Below are positions 19,372 to 27,979 of a DNA stretch of 64,000 nucleotides, piece after piece; within the stretch, counting starts at the first letter, position 1, and every line of letters begins with the position of its first letter. This DNA is from Streptomyces sp. Edi2. GTDB lineage: Bacteria > Actinomycetota > Actinomycetes > Streptomycetales > Streptomycetaceae. The notes under the pieces are model-generated. The model ran no database searches. It saw only the letters and a program-made list of their open reading frames with translations, and had not been told where the DNA came from. Made by a program: the position numbers and the translations under genes. The stretch lies in contig NZ_JBEJGX010000003.1 of assembly GCF_040253635.1 (NCBI RefSeq), positions 62,001 through 126,000 on the forward strand, read 5' to 3'.

Positions 19372-20304
19372 ATGACGTGGGAGACAGTGCGTGCCGGGAC
19401 CGCAGGCACCTGGTTGCTCGGAGACTGCACGGTCAACCGGATCGGTTTGGGGGCCATGCGCCTGACCGGCAGCGCCGCCTTCCACCAGGGCACCCCGCGC
19501 GACCGCAGCCAGGCGATCGGCGTACTGCGCCGGGCGGTCGACCTCGGCGTCAATCACCTGGACACCGCGGCATTCTACTTCTCCCGGCTGCGCTCCGCCA
19601 ACGAGCTGATCAACTCCGCACTGGCCCCGTACCCGGACGACCTGGTCATCGCCACCAAGGTCGGCCCCGCACGAGACGCGTCCGGTGAGTGGAGCGCCCC
19701 GGCCCGGCCCGACCAGCTGCGCGGCCAGGTCGAGGAGAACCTGCGCCAGCTCGGCCGCGACCACCTCGACGTGGTCAACCTCCGTGTTATGGGCCAGGCC
19801 TCGATCAGCGAGGACTTCGGGGCCCTCGCCGAGCTGCGTGCCGCCGGGCTCATCCGCCACCTCGGCGTCTCCAACGCCCGCCCCGCCCACCTGGCCGAGG
19901 CCCAGGCGATCGCCCCCGTGGTGTGCGTCCAGAACCGCTACGGCATCGACGCACGCGCCGGCGAAGAGATGCTCCACGCATGCGCCGCACACGGCCTCGC
20001 GTTCGTGCCCTTCTTCTCCCTCGCCGGTGAGGGACGCGAGGCAGGCGCCGTCCGCGCCGAGCACGCACAGATACTCACCGTCGCCCGCGCGCATGGGGTA
20101 TCGCCGTCCCAAGTACGCCTGGCCTGGACCCTGCGGCAGGGCAAGCACGTCCTCGCCATCCCAGGAACGGGCAACCCGGACCACCTCCTCGACAACCTGG
20201 CGGCAGGCGCACTGCACCTCACCGAGGAAGAACTCGAACTCCTCGACGCGATCGACGGCACTGGACCCGCACCTGCACCTGCACCTGCACCGCCTGTGCC
20301 CTGA
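19372..20304 (+). CDS. Aldo/keto reductase, PdxI (YdbC)-like
   Basis: A 310-residue AKR barrel. Asp and Tyr of the catalytic tetrad are in HLDTAAFYFSR and Lys is in IATKVG. The position usually held by the catalytic His is Arg (DVVNLRVMGQ). The same VNLRVMG segment occurs, as I recall, in the E. coli YdbC/PdxI pyridoxal reductase branch, so reduction of pyridoxal or a similar aldehyde with NADPH is the best guess. Other family marks are IRHLGVSN, VCVQNRYGI and AIPGTGNPDHLLDNL. The C-terminus is a GPAPAPAPAP tail made by a CCTGCA-type repeat. It starts 120 bases after the lipoprotein gene. Confidence 0.82.
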   Translation: MTWETVRAGTAGTWLLGDCTVNRIGLGAMRLTGSAAFHQGTPRDRSQAIGVLRRAVDLGVNHLDTAAFYFSRLRSANELINSALAPYPDDLVIATKVGPARDASGEWSAPARPDQLRGQVEENLRQLGRDHLDVVNLRVMGQASISEDFGALAELRAAGLIRHLGVSNARPAHLAEAQAIAPVVCVQNRYGIDARAGEEMLHACAAHGLAFVPFFSLAGEGREAGAVRAEHAQILTVARAHGVSPSQVRLAWTLRQGKHVLAIPGTGNPDHLLDNLAAGALHLTEEELELLDAIDGTGPAPAPAPAPPVP

Positions 20305-20562
20305 CACCGACTACCAACGGGCACCCTTGAGCATCGATCGACACCGCCAACTTCACCTCATGACACAGACGTTGGCAGATGGTGTGGCGAACCGTCGCGA
20401 CCTCCGGACACCGGCCCTGTCGGTGGGCCACGGCCTACCGCCGCACGGCGTGGGACGACGGGCCCGCGACGCGGCACGCGCCATCGGGCAGCTGCTTGGC
20501 GAATGAGGCACATTCGTCGAGACTACGGAGGAACGTCCTTGACGTGCTGCCAGGAGGTCGAC

Positions 20563-20907
20563 GTGCCAGCCCTGCCCCCTCAGTCCGCCCAGCCGGAACG
20601 CGTACCGGTCGCGCTCACCGAGTCCGACGAGCAGCATGCTGTCCTGACGTTCTCCGGCATCCTGGACGCACAGGCTCTGCCCGGGCTGGAAGAGCTGCTC
20701 AACGACCGGCGCCTGCGGCAGGCAGGCACCTGGGTATGGAACATGAGCGGCCTCGAGCGCATCGGCCTCGCGTGCGCCTACGCCCTCCTCCGCGCTATCA
20801 CCCACGCGCCGGAATCCGTCACCGTCACCGCCCGCGGTGCCCGCCGTGCCGTTCAGCGCACCCTCCGGCATGCCGGTCTCGACACCGTCGTCACGATCGA
20901 GGAGTAG
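20563..20907 (+). CDS. STAS-domain protein (anti-sigma-factor antagonist-like)
   Basis: A 114-residue single-domain protein with STAS fold features: HAVLTFSGILDAQALPGLEELL (strand and helix 1), WVWNMSGLERIGLACAYALL (region of the phosphorylatable Ser loop), and a C-terminal RTLRHAGLDTVVTI. The canonical DSSG motif is changed to NMSGLERIG, so phosphorylation may be at Ser or lost. GTG 20563 is preferred because AGGAGG lies 6 bases upstream; TTG 20539 with GGAGG is a near equal and ATG 20503 is possible. It could be a target of the SpoIIE phosphatase at 14583-17585, which is an inference. Confidence 0.65.
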   Translation: MPALPPQSAQPERVPVALTESDEQHAVLTFSGILDAQALPGLEELLNDRRLRQAGTWVWNMSGLERIGLACAYALLRAITHAPESVTVTARGARRAVQRTLRHAGLDTVVTIEE

Positions 20908-21097
20908 CCGAGCCCGGCATACAGCGGGTGCTGCGGCCGGACGGACGGCGTCAGCGCTACCACTCCGCTCGACGCGCCTACTACAGAACGCCCGGGGAAC
21001 CCCGTGAACGGCCCTCCGCGCACGAGCACGTCCTCCGCCTTGCGCCCTAGTTCCACCGCCCGATGTGGCCAAGGGCATCACCTCATAACCTCGCCAC

Positions 21098-21568
21098 ATG
21101 ACATCAGTTGACTCTCGCCCCAGTGGACCCCGCAGCCCGGAGCAGCGCAAGCGCGAGGCGCTGGCACGGCTCGCGCGGGACAACGATGTATGGGTCGCCA
21201 CGGCCGACAGCACCGGCGAGCCCTGCCTCGTTCCACTTGCCTTCTGGTGGGATGGGGAGATGGTGTGGCTGTCCACCCGCGACACCAATCCGACCGGGCG
21301 AAACCTGTGTGCCTCGGGCCGGGTTCGGCTCTCCTTCGGCCATACCCGGGATCTGGTCCTGGTCCACGGCACCGCGCGCATGCTGACCCGCGACGAGCTT
21401 CCGGCCGAGGTGGGCGACGCCTTTGCCGCGAAGGACGGCTGGGACCCTCGCAAGGACCACCCGTCGTACGTCTTCTTCCAGGTCACCCCGAAGGTGCTGC
21501 AGGCGTGGGGAACGGTTCCCGAGATGGCCGGACGGACCCTGATGCGTGACGGGAAGTGGCTGGTCTAG
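21098..21568 (+). CDS. PPOX-family FMN/F420-binding protein
   Basis: A 156-residue split-barrel protein. The core reads LARDNDVWVATADSTGEPCLVPLAFWWDG followed by VWLSTRDTNPTGRNL and RVRLSFGHTRDLVLVHG, the pattern of pyridoxamine-5'-phosphate-oxidase-like flavin or F420 proteins. The C-terminal YVFFQVTPKVLQAWG is also typical. Such proteins reduce small molecules or protect against oxidants; the substrate cannot be read here. No strong ribosome site precedes the ATG, so a leaderless transcript is possible. It stands alone. Confidence 0.8.
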   Translation: MTSVDSRPSGPRSPEQRKREALARLARDNDVWVATADSTGEPCLVPLAFWWDGEMVWLSTRDTNPTGRNLCASGRVRLSFGHTRDLVLVHGTARMLTRDELPAEVGDAFAAKDGWDPRKDHPSYVFFQVTPKVLQAWGTVPEMAGRTLMRDGKWLV

Positions 21569-21765
21569 GACGTATCCCTAACTGGCCACTCGTTGATGGC
21601 CGCGACCAGCACGGTCGCGTGATGGCGGCCCGCCGCACGCCGCTCCGCGACGTCTTGCCAGGGCGCCCGGACGGGGGCCGGTCCACCCCCGCCCAGGCCC
21701 GCCACCATCCAGGCCCGGCCGCCGTCCAGGTGCGCCACTGCCCGAGCCCGGCCTCGCTTCTGGAG

Positions 21766-23094
21766 TCAGGAGACGCGGCGGACGGCCGGCGGGAGCCAGC
21801 TGCGGTCGAGGACGGACTGCAGGGGGCCGAACAGGCGCAGCATCAGGTTGAACGAACCGGCGGGCGCGGGGAGCCAGTTGGCCTCCAGTTCCGATCCCGG
21901 GGACTCGTGCTGGATGACCAGGTCCAGCGAGCCGTCCGGGTTGAACCGCAGGGCGTCGCGGTCTCCGATGGTGTACCGGTCCAGCGGGTTGTCGACGAAG
22001 AACTGCCGGTCGTTGTACATGGTCAGCGACCAGAAGGCGTCGACCGGCGGGGTGGTGCCCGCATCGAAGTGCAGGACGTAGCGATGGCGGCCGTCCAGCG
22101 GCTCACCATCGCCGTCGGTCCGGGCCATCGGGTAGATCGCGTCCTGCGGCAGGTTGGCGCCGAGACCGATCATGGTGATGGCGGCCCGCCGCAGGTAGTC
22201 GGTGCCGTACTCGCCGTTGCCGTACGTGAGGACCCAGCCGTTGTGGGCGACCCCCTGCGGGCTCCGGCCTTCGGCCTCGATCCGGGCGAGGCCTTCGGAC
22301 ATTCCCGCAGCAACGGCCTGTTGACCCTCGGGAGAGAGACCGTCCCAGTCGAACGGCTTCCCGGGGACCACACCGAGTCGTGCGATGCGCTGCAGGACGG
22401 GAGCGTCGGCGGGCCGTGCCGGGTTGGCCGCCATGAGATGAGCAGCCATCGCGAGGAACGTCGACGGATCCAGCTGTGCGACCTGGTCCACCGGTGCGGT
22501 CACCAGATCCACCGGCCCCGGGGCTGCGTCCGCGGGAGCAACAGGGGTGGTGTCGAGGGGCAGGACACGGTATCCGGCCTGCACGGCGTGTACCGCGGGG
22601 CAGTCGTCCCGGCCGTTCACCTGGGTGCGGCCGATGATGGCCACGAGGTTGGTGGGGGCGTCGATGCGCTCCACCCCGTCCGGCACCTCGCTGTGCCCAT
22701 CCGGTCCGACGATCACGAACTCGGCGGCTCCGCTACCGGTCGTCCTGGTTCCCGGAACGGCGAAGACATTGGTCCACGCGTCATACATCGGCAGCAGGTA
22801 GTACCGCTCATGCGTCTCGGGCACGGCGAGTGTGACGGGACCGGCCGACAGGTCCAGCCAGGCGAGCGAGTACAGAGTGTCGGCGTTCGGGCTCACCACG
22901 CCCTCGAAGGAAGCGTCCGGGGTGACCGGCATGTGCGCAAAGGTGTTGAACGGAGCACCGCCGACCGCGGTGGAACCGGGAGTAGTCATCTGGCGCTTGG
23001 TCAACTCCATGGTCACCAGGGGGTACGCGAAGATGTACGCCTCGGCGGCCAGTGCAGCAAGTTCCTCGGCCGTCAGATTCTCACTGTGGGACAC
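21766..23094 (-). CDS. DUF1254/DUF1214 domain protein
   Basis: A 442-residue protein matching the DUF1254 (N-terminal) plus DUF1214 (C-terminal) architecture. The N-terminal part has AAEAYIFAYPLVTMELTKRQ, VVSPNADTLYSLAWLDLS and ERYYLLPMYDAWTNVF. The C-terminal part has TPPVDAFWSLTMYNDRQFF, NPLDRYTIGDRD and a terminal NWLPAPAGSFNLMLRLF. The biochemical role is not established; some homologues are exported, but no signal peptide is visible here. The start is GTG 23094 with AGGAG 10 bases before it. It is divergent from an AraC regulator that probably controls it. Confidence 0.88.
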   Translation of the reverse strand: MSHSENLTAEELAALAAEAYIFAYPLVTMELTKRQMTTPGSTAVGGAPFNTFAHMPVTPDASFEGVVSPNADTLYSLAWLDLSAGPVTLAVPETHERYYLLPMYDAWTNVFAVPGTRTTGSGAAEFVIVGPDGHSEVPDGVERIDAPTNLVAIIGRTQVNGRDDCPAVHAVQAGYRVLPLDTTPVAPADAAPGPVDLVTAPVDQVAQLDPSTFLAMAAHLMAANPARPADAPVLQRIARLGVVPGKPFDWDGLSPEGQQAVAAGMSEGLARIEAEGRSPQGVAHNGWVLTYGNGEYGTDYLRRAAITMIGLGANLPQDAIYPMARTDGDGEPLDGRHRYVLHFDAGTTPPVDAFWSLTMYNDRQFFVDNPLDRYTIGDRDALRFNPDGSLDLVIQHESPGSELEANWLPAPAGSFNLMLRLFGPLQSVLDRSWLPPAVRRVS

Positions 23095-23289
23095 GGTGTT
23101 TCTCCTGAGGTGGCGGGGTGGGTGGTTGGTCGTACGGCCGCCGACCCGCCAACGCCGCCAACGCCGGTGGCAACGGCAGCGAATGCAGCCGGTACCTGCC
23201 CGCGGAGTCCAGGCGCCTGCCGAGCGGGTGAACCGAACGCCGGGCGGCGACGGTAACAGCGCAGGAGAGCGGCGTGCTTCACTCTGGAC

Positions 23290-23315
23290 GACAGATCAGT
23301 TGTCATTTCACGACA
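23290..23315. promoter_or_regulatory. Three phased half-sites upstream of AraC gene
   Basis: GACA (23290), TGTC (23301) and GACA (23312) are spaced 11 bp apart, one helical turn, ending 24 bases before the araC-type start. Alternating half-sites on one face of the helix suit an AraC-type or dimeric regulator acting on the DUF1254/AraC divergent gap. Confidence 0.35.
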
Positions 23316-23339
23316 CATGGACGACCACACGGAGGTGGG

Positions 23340-24404
23340 ATGGAATTGCTCGTACGGAGCACCAACCTGAACGGCTACCTCGGCCTCGTCCGCTCCCTGG
23401 ATGCCGACCCCGTATCACTGGTGCGATCGGTCGGACTGGACCCGGCAGACCTTGCGGACCAGGACAGTTGGGTTCCCATATCCGCGGCCGCCGAACTCCT
23501 CGAGCGCACCGCGCAGGCAACCCGCTGTCACGATTTCGGCCTGCGCCTCGCCGAGGTGAGCCGCTTTTCCAACATCGGCCCTGTAGGCCTCGCGGCGCGC
23601 GAGGAACCGGACGTCCGCAGCGCCCTCGCACTGCTCATCCAGTACCTGCACCTCTACAACGAAGCCCTGCAGGCTCACATCACCGAGACCAACGGTCTGG
23701 CGAAGGTTTCCATGAGCCTCGATCTCGACACATCCGCCACGCGACGCCGCCAGGCGATGGAATTGCTGGTGGGTGTGTGCCATCACCTCCTCCGCAATCT
23801 GATCGCCCCGGAATGGAACCCCGTCTCCGTCCACTTCACCCATGCCGCCCCGGCGGACCTCACCACCCACCACCGGGCCCTGGGCCCCACCATCGCCTTC
23901 GAGCAGGACGTCACCGCCGTATCCCTGTACGCCACCGACCTCGACGCCCCCAACCGCCTGTCCGATCCCCAACTGGCGCTCTACACACGCCAGTTGCTGC
24001 GGGATATCCCGACGCGCCATACCGCCCCGCTACCGGACCGGGCCCGGCGGATCATCGAAGCGCTCCTTCCCACCGGACGCTGCTCCATCGGACAACTCGC
24101 CCGGGCCCTCGACGTCGATGCCCGCACCGTCCAACGCCACCTCGCGCGTACGGGCGACACCTACTGCTCGCTCCTCGACGCGGTACGCACCGACCTCGCA
24201 CGCCGCCATGTCGCACGACGGAACCACCCCCTCACCGAGGTCGCCGGCCTGCTCGGCTTCTCCGGCCCCGCTGCCTTCTCCCGTTGGTTCCACACCCGAT
24301 TCGGAACCAGCCCCAGCACCTGGCGCACCGCCATCCGAACCACCGGAGCCCCGCCACCGCCAGAGGTTCGGCCTGCTGCTCGCGACTGTCGCACCCGCGG
24401 CTGA
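23340..24404 (+). CDS. AraC-family transcriptional regulator (OruR/ArgR type)
   Basis: A 354-residue regulator. The N-terminal ligand domain begins GYLGLVRSLDADPVSLVRSVGL and continues with SAAAELLERTAQATRCHDFG, the Arabinose_bd-like domain of OruR-type proteins. The C-terminal HTH_18 lies around 250-330 with SIGQLARALDVDARTVQRHL and EVAGLLGFSGPAAFSRWF. GGAGG directly precedes ATG 23340. It is divergent from the DUF1254/DUF1214 gene, the likely target. The inducer is unknown. The last 25 residues are Pro/Arg-rich and unlikely to be structured. Confidence 0.86.
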   Translation: MELLVRSTNLNGYLGLVRSLDADPVSLVRSVGLDPADLADQDSWVPISAAAELLERTAQATRCHDFGLRLAEVSRFSNIGPVGLAAREEPDVRSALALLIQYLHLYNEALQAHITETNGLAKVSMSLDLDTSATRRRQAMELLVGVCHHLLRNLIAPEWNPVSVHFTHAAPADLTTHHRALGPTIAFEQDVTAVSLYATDLDAPNRLSDPQLALYTRQLLRDIPTRHTAPLPDRARRIIEALLPTGRCSIGQLARALDVDARTVQRHLARTGDTYCSLLDAVRTDLARRHVARRNHPLTEVAGLLGFSGPAAFSRWFHTRFGTSPSTWRTAIRTTGAPPPPEVRPAARDCRTRG

Positions 24405-24479
24405 GAACCTGCTGCATCCGGCTCTCGCGGCCGGGCGCACCCACTCCCCCACGCCCGCCCCGAGCTCGTTTTTCTGACG

Positions 24480-24995
24480 TCAGGGGGCGGGGATGAAGGA
24501 CGCCCCCTTTTCCTGAAGGTCGTCGGGAAAGCCGGGGACGACGACCTCGTTGGTGCAGAAGCCGAGCAGGAACGCAGTGACGTGGCCATCGAAGATGAAC
24601 CAATCGTCACCGTTGATGTCCTTCACCGTGACCTTCCACCTGTCAGGCTTCTCCGGAGGATCCAGCAGCCAGAAGATGTCATCGCCATTGCTCGTGACAG
24701 CGACGGGCTGGAGCAGACGAGGCGGGCAGGGCGGTTCGACCCACTGGCTCAGCTCCTCTACCGCGCTGCGTGCACTTGGTGTCACCTTCACGATGTCGAG
24801 AGCTTCGTGCGCGGCGTGGGGCCGGAGGACGCTGAGGAAATCCTTGAAGCTGCCGGCTCCATAGCGTTCGACGAGTTCTTTGTAGTCCCTGGGCAGCTGA
24901 GTGCCCAGCGCGTATTCGACAGCGGTCCATTCGAGAGGTGAGTGACCAGGCTCCGGTGGGGGACAGATCTGCTGGAGGCGATCGAGGTCGTTCAT
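24480..24995 (-). CDS. SMI1/KNR4 (SUKH) family protein
   Basis: A 171-residue protein with the SUKH pattern: PLEWTAVEYALGTQLPRDYK near the N-terminus, LVERYGAGSFKDFLSVLRPH, and a DNGD-like NGDDIFWLLDPPEKPDRW. In bacteria many SUKH proteins are immunity proteins of polymorphic toxin systems. No toxin gene is adjacent, so this may be an orphan immunity gene. ATG 24995 is chosen because GGAG lies 6 bases before it; the longer frame to 25154 is Ser/Ala/Pro-rich and looks non-coding. Confidence 0.75.
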   Translation of the reverse strand: MNDLDRLQQICPPPEPGHSPLEWTAVEYALGTQLPRDYKELVERYGAGSFKDFLSVLRPHAAHEALDIVKVTPSARSAVEELSQWVEPPCPPRLLQPVAVTSNGDDIFWLLDPPEKPDRWKVTVKDINGDDWFIFDGHVTAFLLGFCTNEVVVPGFPDDLQEKGASFIPAP

Positions 24996-25160
24996 CAAGG
25001 CTCCTGTGGCCGGGCGGGTCTCGTCAGCCCGTAGTCCGGGCGACGCCGGGTGCGATGCTGCCGCCATCGGCCCCGCGGGCTCGATGGATTGGCGGGCGGA
25101 AGCGTAGCCCTGAAGCACCCGCGACCGCGCGGGTGAGCCGGACGAGCCCGTCACCGATCA

Positions 25161-25181
25161 CCAATCGCCAATCGCCAATCG
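25161..25181. repeat. Tandem heptamer CCAATCG, 3 copies
   Basis: Three exact copies in the gap between the SUKH and beta-galactosidase genes. The reverse complement (GGCGATT in rotation) differs by one base from the GCCGATT heptamer array at 54391-54446. Confidence 0.85.
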
Positions 25182-25275
25182 CCGACCAGGCAACTCCACC
25201 CACCGATCACCGCCCACCCACCCCGCCCGCAGATCCCCGATCTCTGACGCTGATCGCCGGTCAAGGAGGCAGAAC

Positions 25276-27126
25276 CTAACCGATGTCCGGCTCGGACCGT
25301 AGCTCGATCCGGTCCGCCGTCCGCTCCATTTCCAGGACGACGAGCTCGTTCCGCCCCCGCCGCCACAGGTGGCTGGGCGCATACAGGGTGATCTGCGGTC
25401 CGAGGGACCAGTACCGGCCGAGCGCGAACCCGTTGAGCCACACCATGCCCTTGTCCCAGCCCGGAAAGGCGAGGAAGCCGTCCGCAGGGGTGTCGACATG
25501 GATCCGGGCGTGGTGGAACGCGGGGCCGGTCGGCGTGTTGGTGCTGCCGAACTTCAGCGCCGAGAGGTTGTCGAGAGGCAACCGGCGGATCTCCCAGTCG
25601 GTCAGTTCCTCGTCGCCGAGGAGAACCTTGCCGCTGATTCCCTTGGGGTCGTTGAGTCCCTGGCCGAAGTTGATCCGCCCGGTGGGATCAACCATGAGGT
25701 CAAGGGTGGCGGACCCGCCGGCCACGGCGAAGTCGACGGTGTGGTCCGGCTGATTGCGGTCGAAGGTGCCGATGCGCTTGCCGTCGCCGAACACCAGCGC
25801 ACGGTCGCCCAGGCCCGTGATCCTCAAGCCCTTGGTCTCCTGCGGCCCCCGCACCCGAGTGCGGTAGTGGATCAGCCCGTACGGCTGCCCGAGCGCCTCC
25901 ATGTGGACGGGAGTGGTACGCCGTAGCGGGGTGCCCAGCACGTCGAGCGCGTCCATCAACGGCACCGACCCGCGGACGGACACGCTCTGGGACGGCATAC
26001 GGCGCGGCGTGGCCGGCAGGGGCGTGTTCGGCACGGTGGTGTACTTGGCCAGCACCTCGCGCACCTTGTGGAACTTCTCGGTGAGTTCACCGGACTCGCT
26101 GATCGGGGAGTCGTAGTCGTAGCTGGTGACGGTGGGCTGGTAGTGGCTGCCGGTCAGGTTGGCGCCCGCGGACCAGCCGAAGTTCGTGCCGCCCACGGCC
26201 ATATAGAAGTTGATGGACGCTCCCGCCTCGAGAAGCCTCTCCACGTCGGCGGCGGTCTGCGCCGGGTCGGTGGTGTGGTGCGGCTCTCCCCAGTGGTCGA
26301 ACCAGCCGTCCCAGAACTCCGTACAGAACAACGGCTTGTCCGGCTGGAATCTGCGGAGCTCCGCGAAGGGTCCGGTGGGGTCCCCGGCGAAGTTGACGGT
26401 GGACAGGAGGTCGGGAAGGCTGCCGTCCCTCAGCGCCTCCTGCGTGGCTCCATTGGAACAGAACAGCAGACTGTCCACGCCCTGGGCCCGCATGGTGTCC
26501 CGTAGATGTGCCAGGTGGGCATGGTCGTCGCCGTAACTGCCGTATTCGTTCTCGACCTGCATGGCGATGATGGGCCCGCCACGGGTGGCCTGCAGGTCCA
26601 CGAACCGGGGCAGCAGTTCGGCGAACCAGGCGTCGACCGCCCGCTCGTAGGCGGGGTCGGAACGGCGCAGCGGCGCGTCCTTGTCCTTGAGCAGCCAGGC
26701 CGGCAGGCCGCCGAAGTCCCATTCCGCGCAGATGTACGGCCCCGGTCGCACGATCACCTTGAGGCCGGCCTCGTCCGCGGTCCGTACGAAGGCGGCGACA
26801 TCGCGCCAACCGCTGAAGTCGGCCTTCTTCTCGTACGGTTGGTGAAAGTTCCAGGCGACGTAGGTCTCCACCGTGTTCAGGCCCATGGCCCGCATCCGCA
26901 GCAACCGGTCACGCCAGTCCTTGGGGTGCGTACGGAAGTAGTGGAAGGCACCCGACAGGATCCGGAACGGCTCGCCGTCCAGCAGGAATTCCTTCCCGCG
27001 CATGGTCAGCCCCCGCGGGCTGTCGGCCTGGGCGAGGGTCGTACGACCGCCGCCGAGGGCGATACCCACGGATGCACCCCCCACCACGGCCGCGCTCAGA
27101 AATCTACGTCGGCTGAACTGCGTCAT
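25276..27126 (-). CDS. Secreted GH35 beta-galactosidase
   Basis: A 616-residue glycoside hydrolase. The N-terminus SRRRFLSAAVVGGASVGIAL is a twin-arginine export signal. The GH35 barrel follows: FRILSGAFHYFRTHPKDWRD, GLNTVETYVAWNFHQP, PGPYICAEWDFGGLPAWLL. The acid/base Glu is in QVENEYGSYG (about residue 193) and the nucleophile Glu in CTEFWDGWFDHWGE (about residue 270). The C-terminal beta-sandwich has FLAFPGWDKGMVWLNGFALG, typical of GH35. It should release terminal beta-galactose from oligo- or polysaccharides outside the cell. GAGGAG precedes the ATG. A GAACATGTTC palindrome upstream may be a sugar-repressor site. Confidence 0.93.
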   Translation of the reverse strand: MTQFSRRRFLSAAVVGGASVGIALGGGRTTLAQADSPRGLTMRGKEFLLDGEPFRILSGAFHYFRTHPKDWRDRLLRMRAMGLNTVETYVAWNFHQPYEKKADFSGWRDVAAFVRTADEAGLKVIVRPGPYICAEWDFGGLPAWLLKDKDAPLRRSDPAYERAVDAWFAELLPRFVDLQATRGGPIIAMQVENEYGSYGDDHAHLAHLRDTMRAQGVDSLLFCSNGATQEALRDGSLPDLLSTVNFAGDPTGPFAELRRFQPDKPLFCTEFWDGWFDHWGEPHHTTDPAQTAADVERLLEAGASINFYMAVGGTNFGWSAGANLTGSHYQPTVTSYDYDSPISESGELTEKFHKVREVLAKYTTVPNTPLPATPRRMPSQSVSVRGSVPLMDALDVLGTPLRRTTPVHMEALGQPYGLIHYRTRVRGPQETKGLRITGLGDRALVFGDGKRIGTFDRNQPDHTVDFAVAGGSATLDLMVDPTGRINFGQGLNDPKGISGKVLLGDEELTDWEIRRLPLDNLSALKFGSTNTPTGPAFHHARIHVDTPADGFLAFPGWDKGMVWLNGFALGRYWSLGPQITLYAPSHLWRRGRNELVVLEMERTADRIELRSEPDIG

Positions 27127-27166
27127 GTCTGCTCTCCTCGATCCGACCGACCGTCACTCAAGGTTC

Positions 27167-27176
27167 GAACATGTTC
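27167..27176. promoter_or_regulatory. Palindrome GAACATGTTC upstream of beta-galactosidase
   Basis: A perfect 10-bp palindrome 40 bases upstream of the GH35 start, downstream of an AT-richer stretch (about 27190-27230) that could hold the promoter. The place fits a LacI/GntR-type operator. It is too short by two bases for the GAAC-N4-GTTC SOS box. Confidence 0.35.
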
Positions 27177-27358
27177 AGTGATGCGCGCTTCTGTGCATTG
27201 AGAGTGTTGTATAGAACAGAATCGAGCACAAGGGTTCGTGACGGAGCATGGTGAACCCGGCGGGCGGGCGAACTGTTCATGGTGACGGCGGCCCTGTACT
27301 CGTGGGTCGATGAGGATGACGGTTGCCCGCAGTGACCAGGGAACGGGAAAATGCGGGG

Positions 27359-27739
27359 GTGACGCCCCTGTCTGTGAACCCGCGACCGCTGAACGGCCAT
27401 GAAACGGCGGTGCTCCGCCACATCCTCTCGGCAGAGTTCGAAGGGGCACCCGAGCTCAGAACACAGGTCAGCCTGATGGAGGTTGTCGCAGTGTGGGGGC
27501 TCGGATCCGTGAGCGTCGACTTCCGTCTGCGGGAACGGACTGCTTCACCATCCGCTCAGCGAACGGGCCGCCTCCCTGTGCACGCCGAGGTGATGAACGA
27601 GGCCGGGCAGTACGTCGGTGAACTGCTCGTATGGCTGCACGAGGGGGTTCTCGCCGCGCTGGAGTACGCATGGGTGACGGATGACATGCCTACCGCTCTC
27701 CCGCCCGTGGAGAGCATCCGGCTTCGCGGTCGGGAGTGA
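27359..27739 (+). CDS. Hypothetical protein (127 aa)
   Basis: A soluble protein of 127 residues from GTG 27359; GTG 27332 and TTG 27323 are alternative starts. I cannot name a family with confidence. The body reads RPLNGHETAVLRHILSAEF and ends TALPPVESIRLRGRE. A beta-rich centre includes SVSVDFRL and a segment ending LEYAWVTDDMPT. This resembles small immunity- or Imm-like proteins of Streptomyces in layout, which is a guess. It lies between the GH35 gene (divergent) and another unrecognised gene on the same strand. Confidence 0.6.
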   Translation: MTPLSVNPRPLNGHETAVLRHILSAEFEGAPELRTQVSLMEVVAVWGLGSVSVDFRLRERTASPSAQRTGRLPVHAEVMNEAGQYVGELLVWLHEGVLAALEYAWVTDDMPTALPPVESIRLRGRE

Positions 27740-27979
27740 CGCACAACGGTACGCGGCGGTGCGAGGCGTTGGGCAACGTCGCGAGGCGTTGCGCGACAGG
27801 CATCACTGGCACTCTCCGGTGCTCCCTTCATGACCTACCTGCACACTGCGCGGCCTGCCCGGCACCCTCTGGACACACCACGCCCCCCGAAGCGGACGCC
27901 GTTCACGTAACCCCGGAGCAGCTGCATCTCGCCCGCCGCTCATTCCCTCGACAGAGCGCGAACCGGGCTGGCAGGCGGC

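Noticed and set aside
17281..20307. 1008-residue minus frame over the lipoprotein and AKR genes
   Set aside because: It lacks any motif and overlaps two well-supported genes on the other strand.
23415..24020. Minus-strand frames opposite the AraC gene
   Set aside because: Antisense shadows with no motif.
21556..24496. Plus-strand frames opposite the DUF1254 gene
   Set aside because: Antisense shadows; the minus-strand DUF1254/DUF1214 protein is unambiguous.
27167..27176. LexA/SOS box
   Set aside because: The GAAC and GTTC halves are separated by 2 bases, not the 4 of the actinobacterial/Gram-positive SOS box.
27161..27180. GGTTCGAAC resembling a tRNA T-arm
   Set aside because: No acceptor, D- or anticodon-arm pairing around it; better read as part of a palindromic operator.
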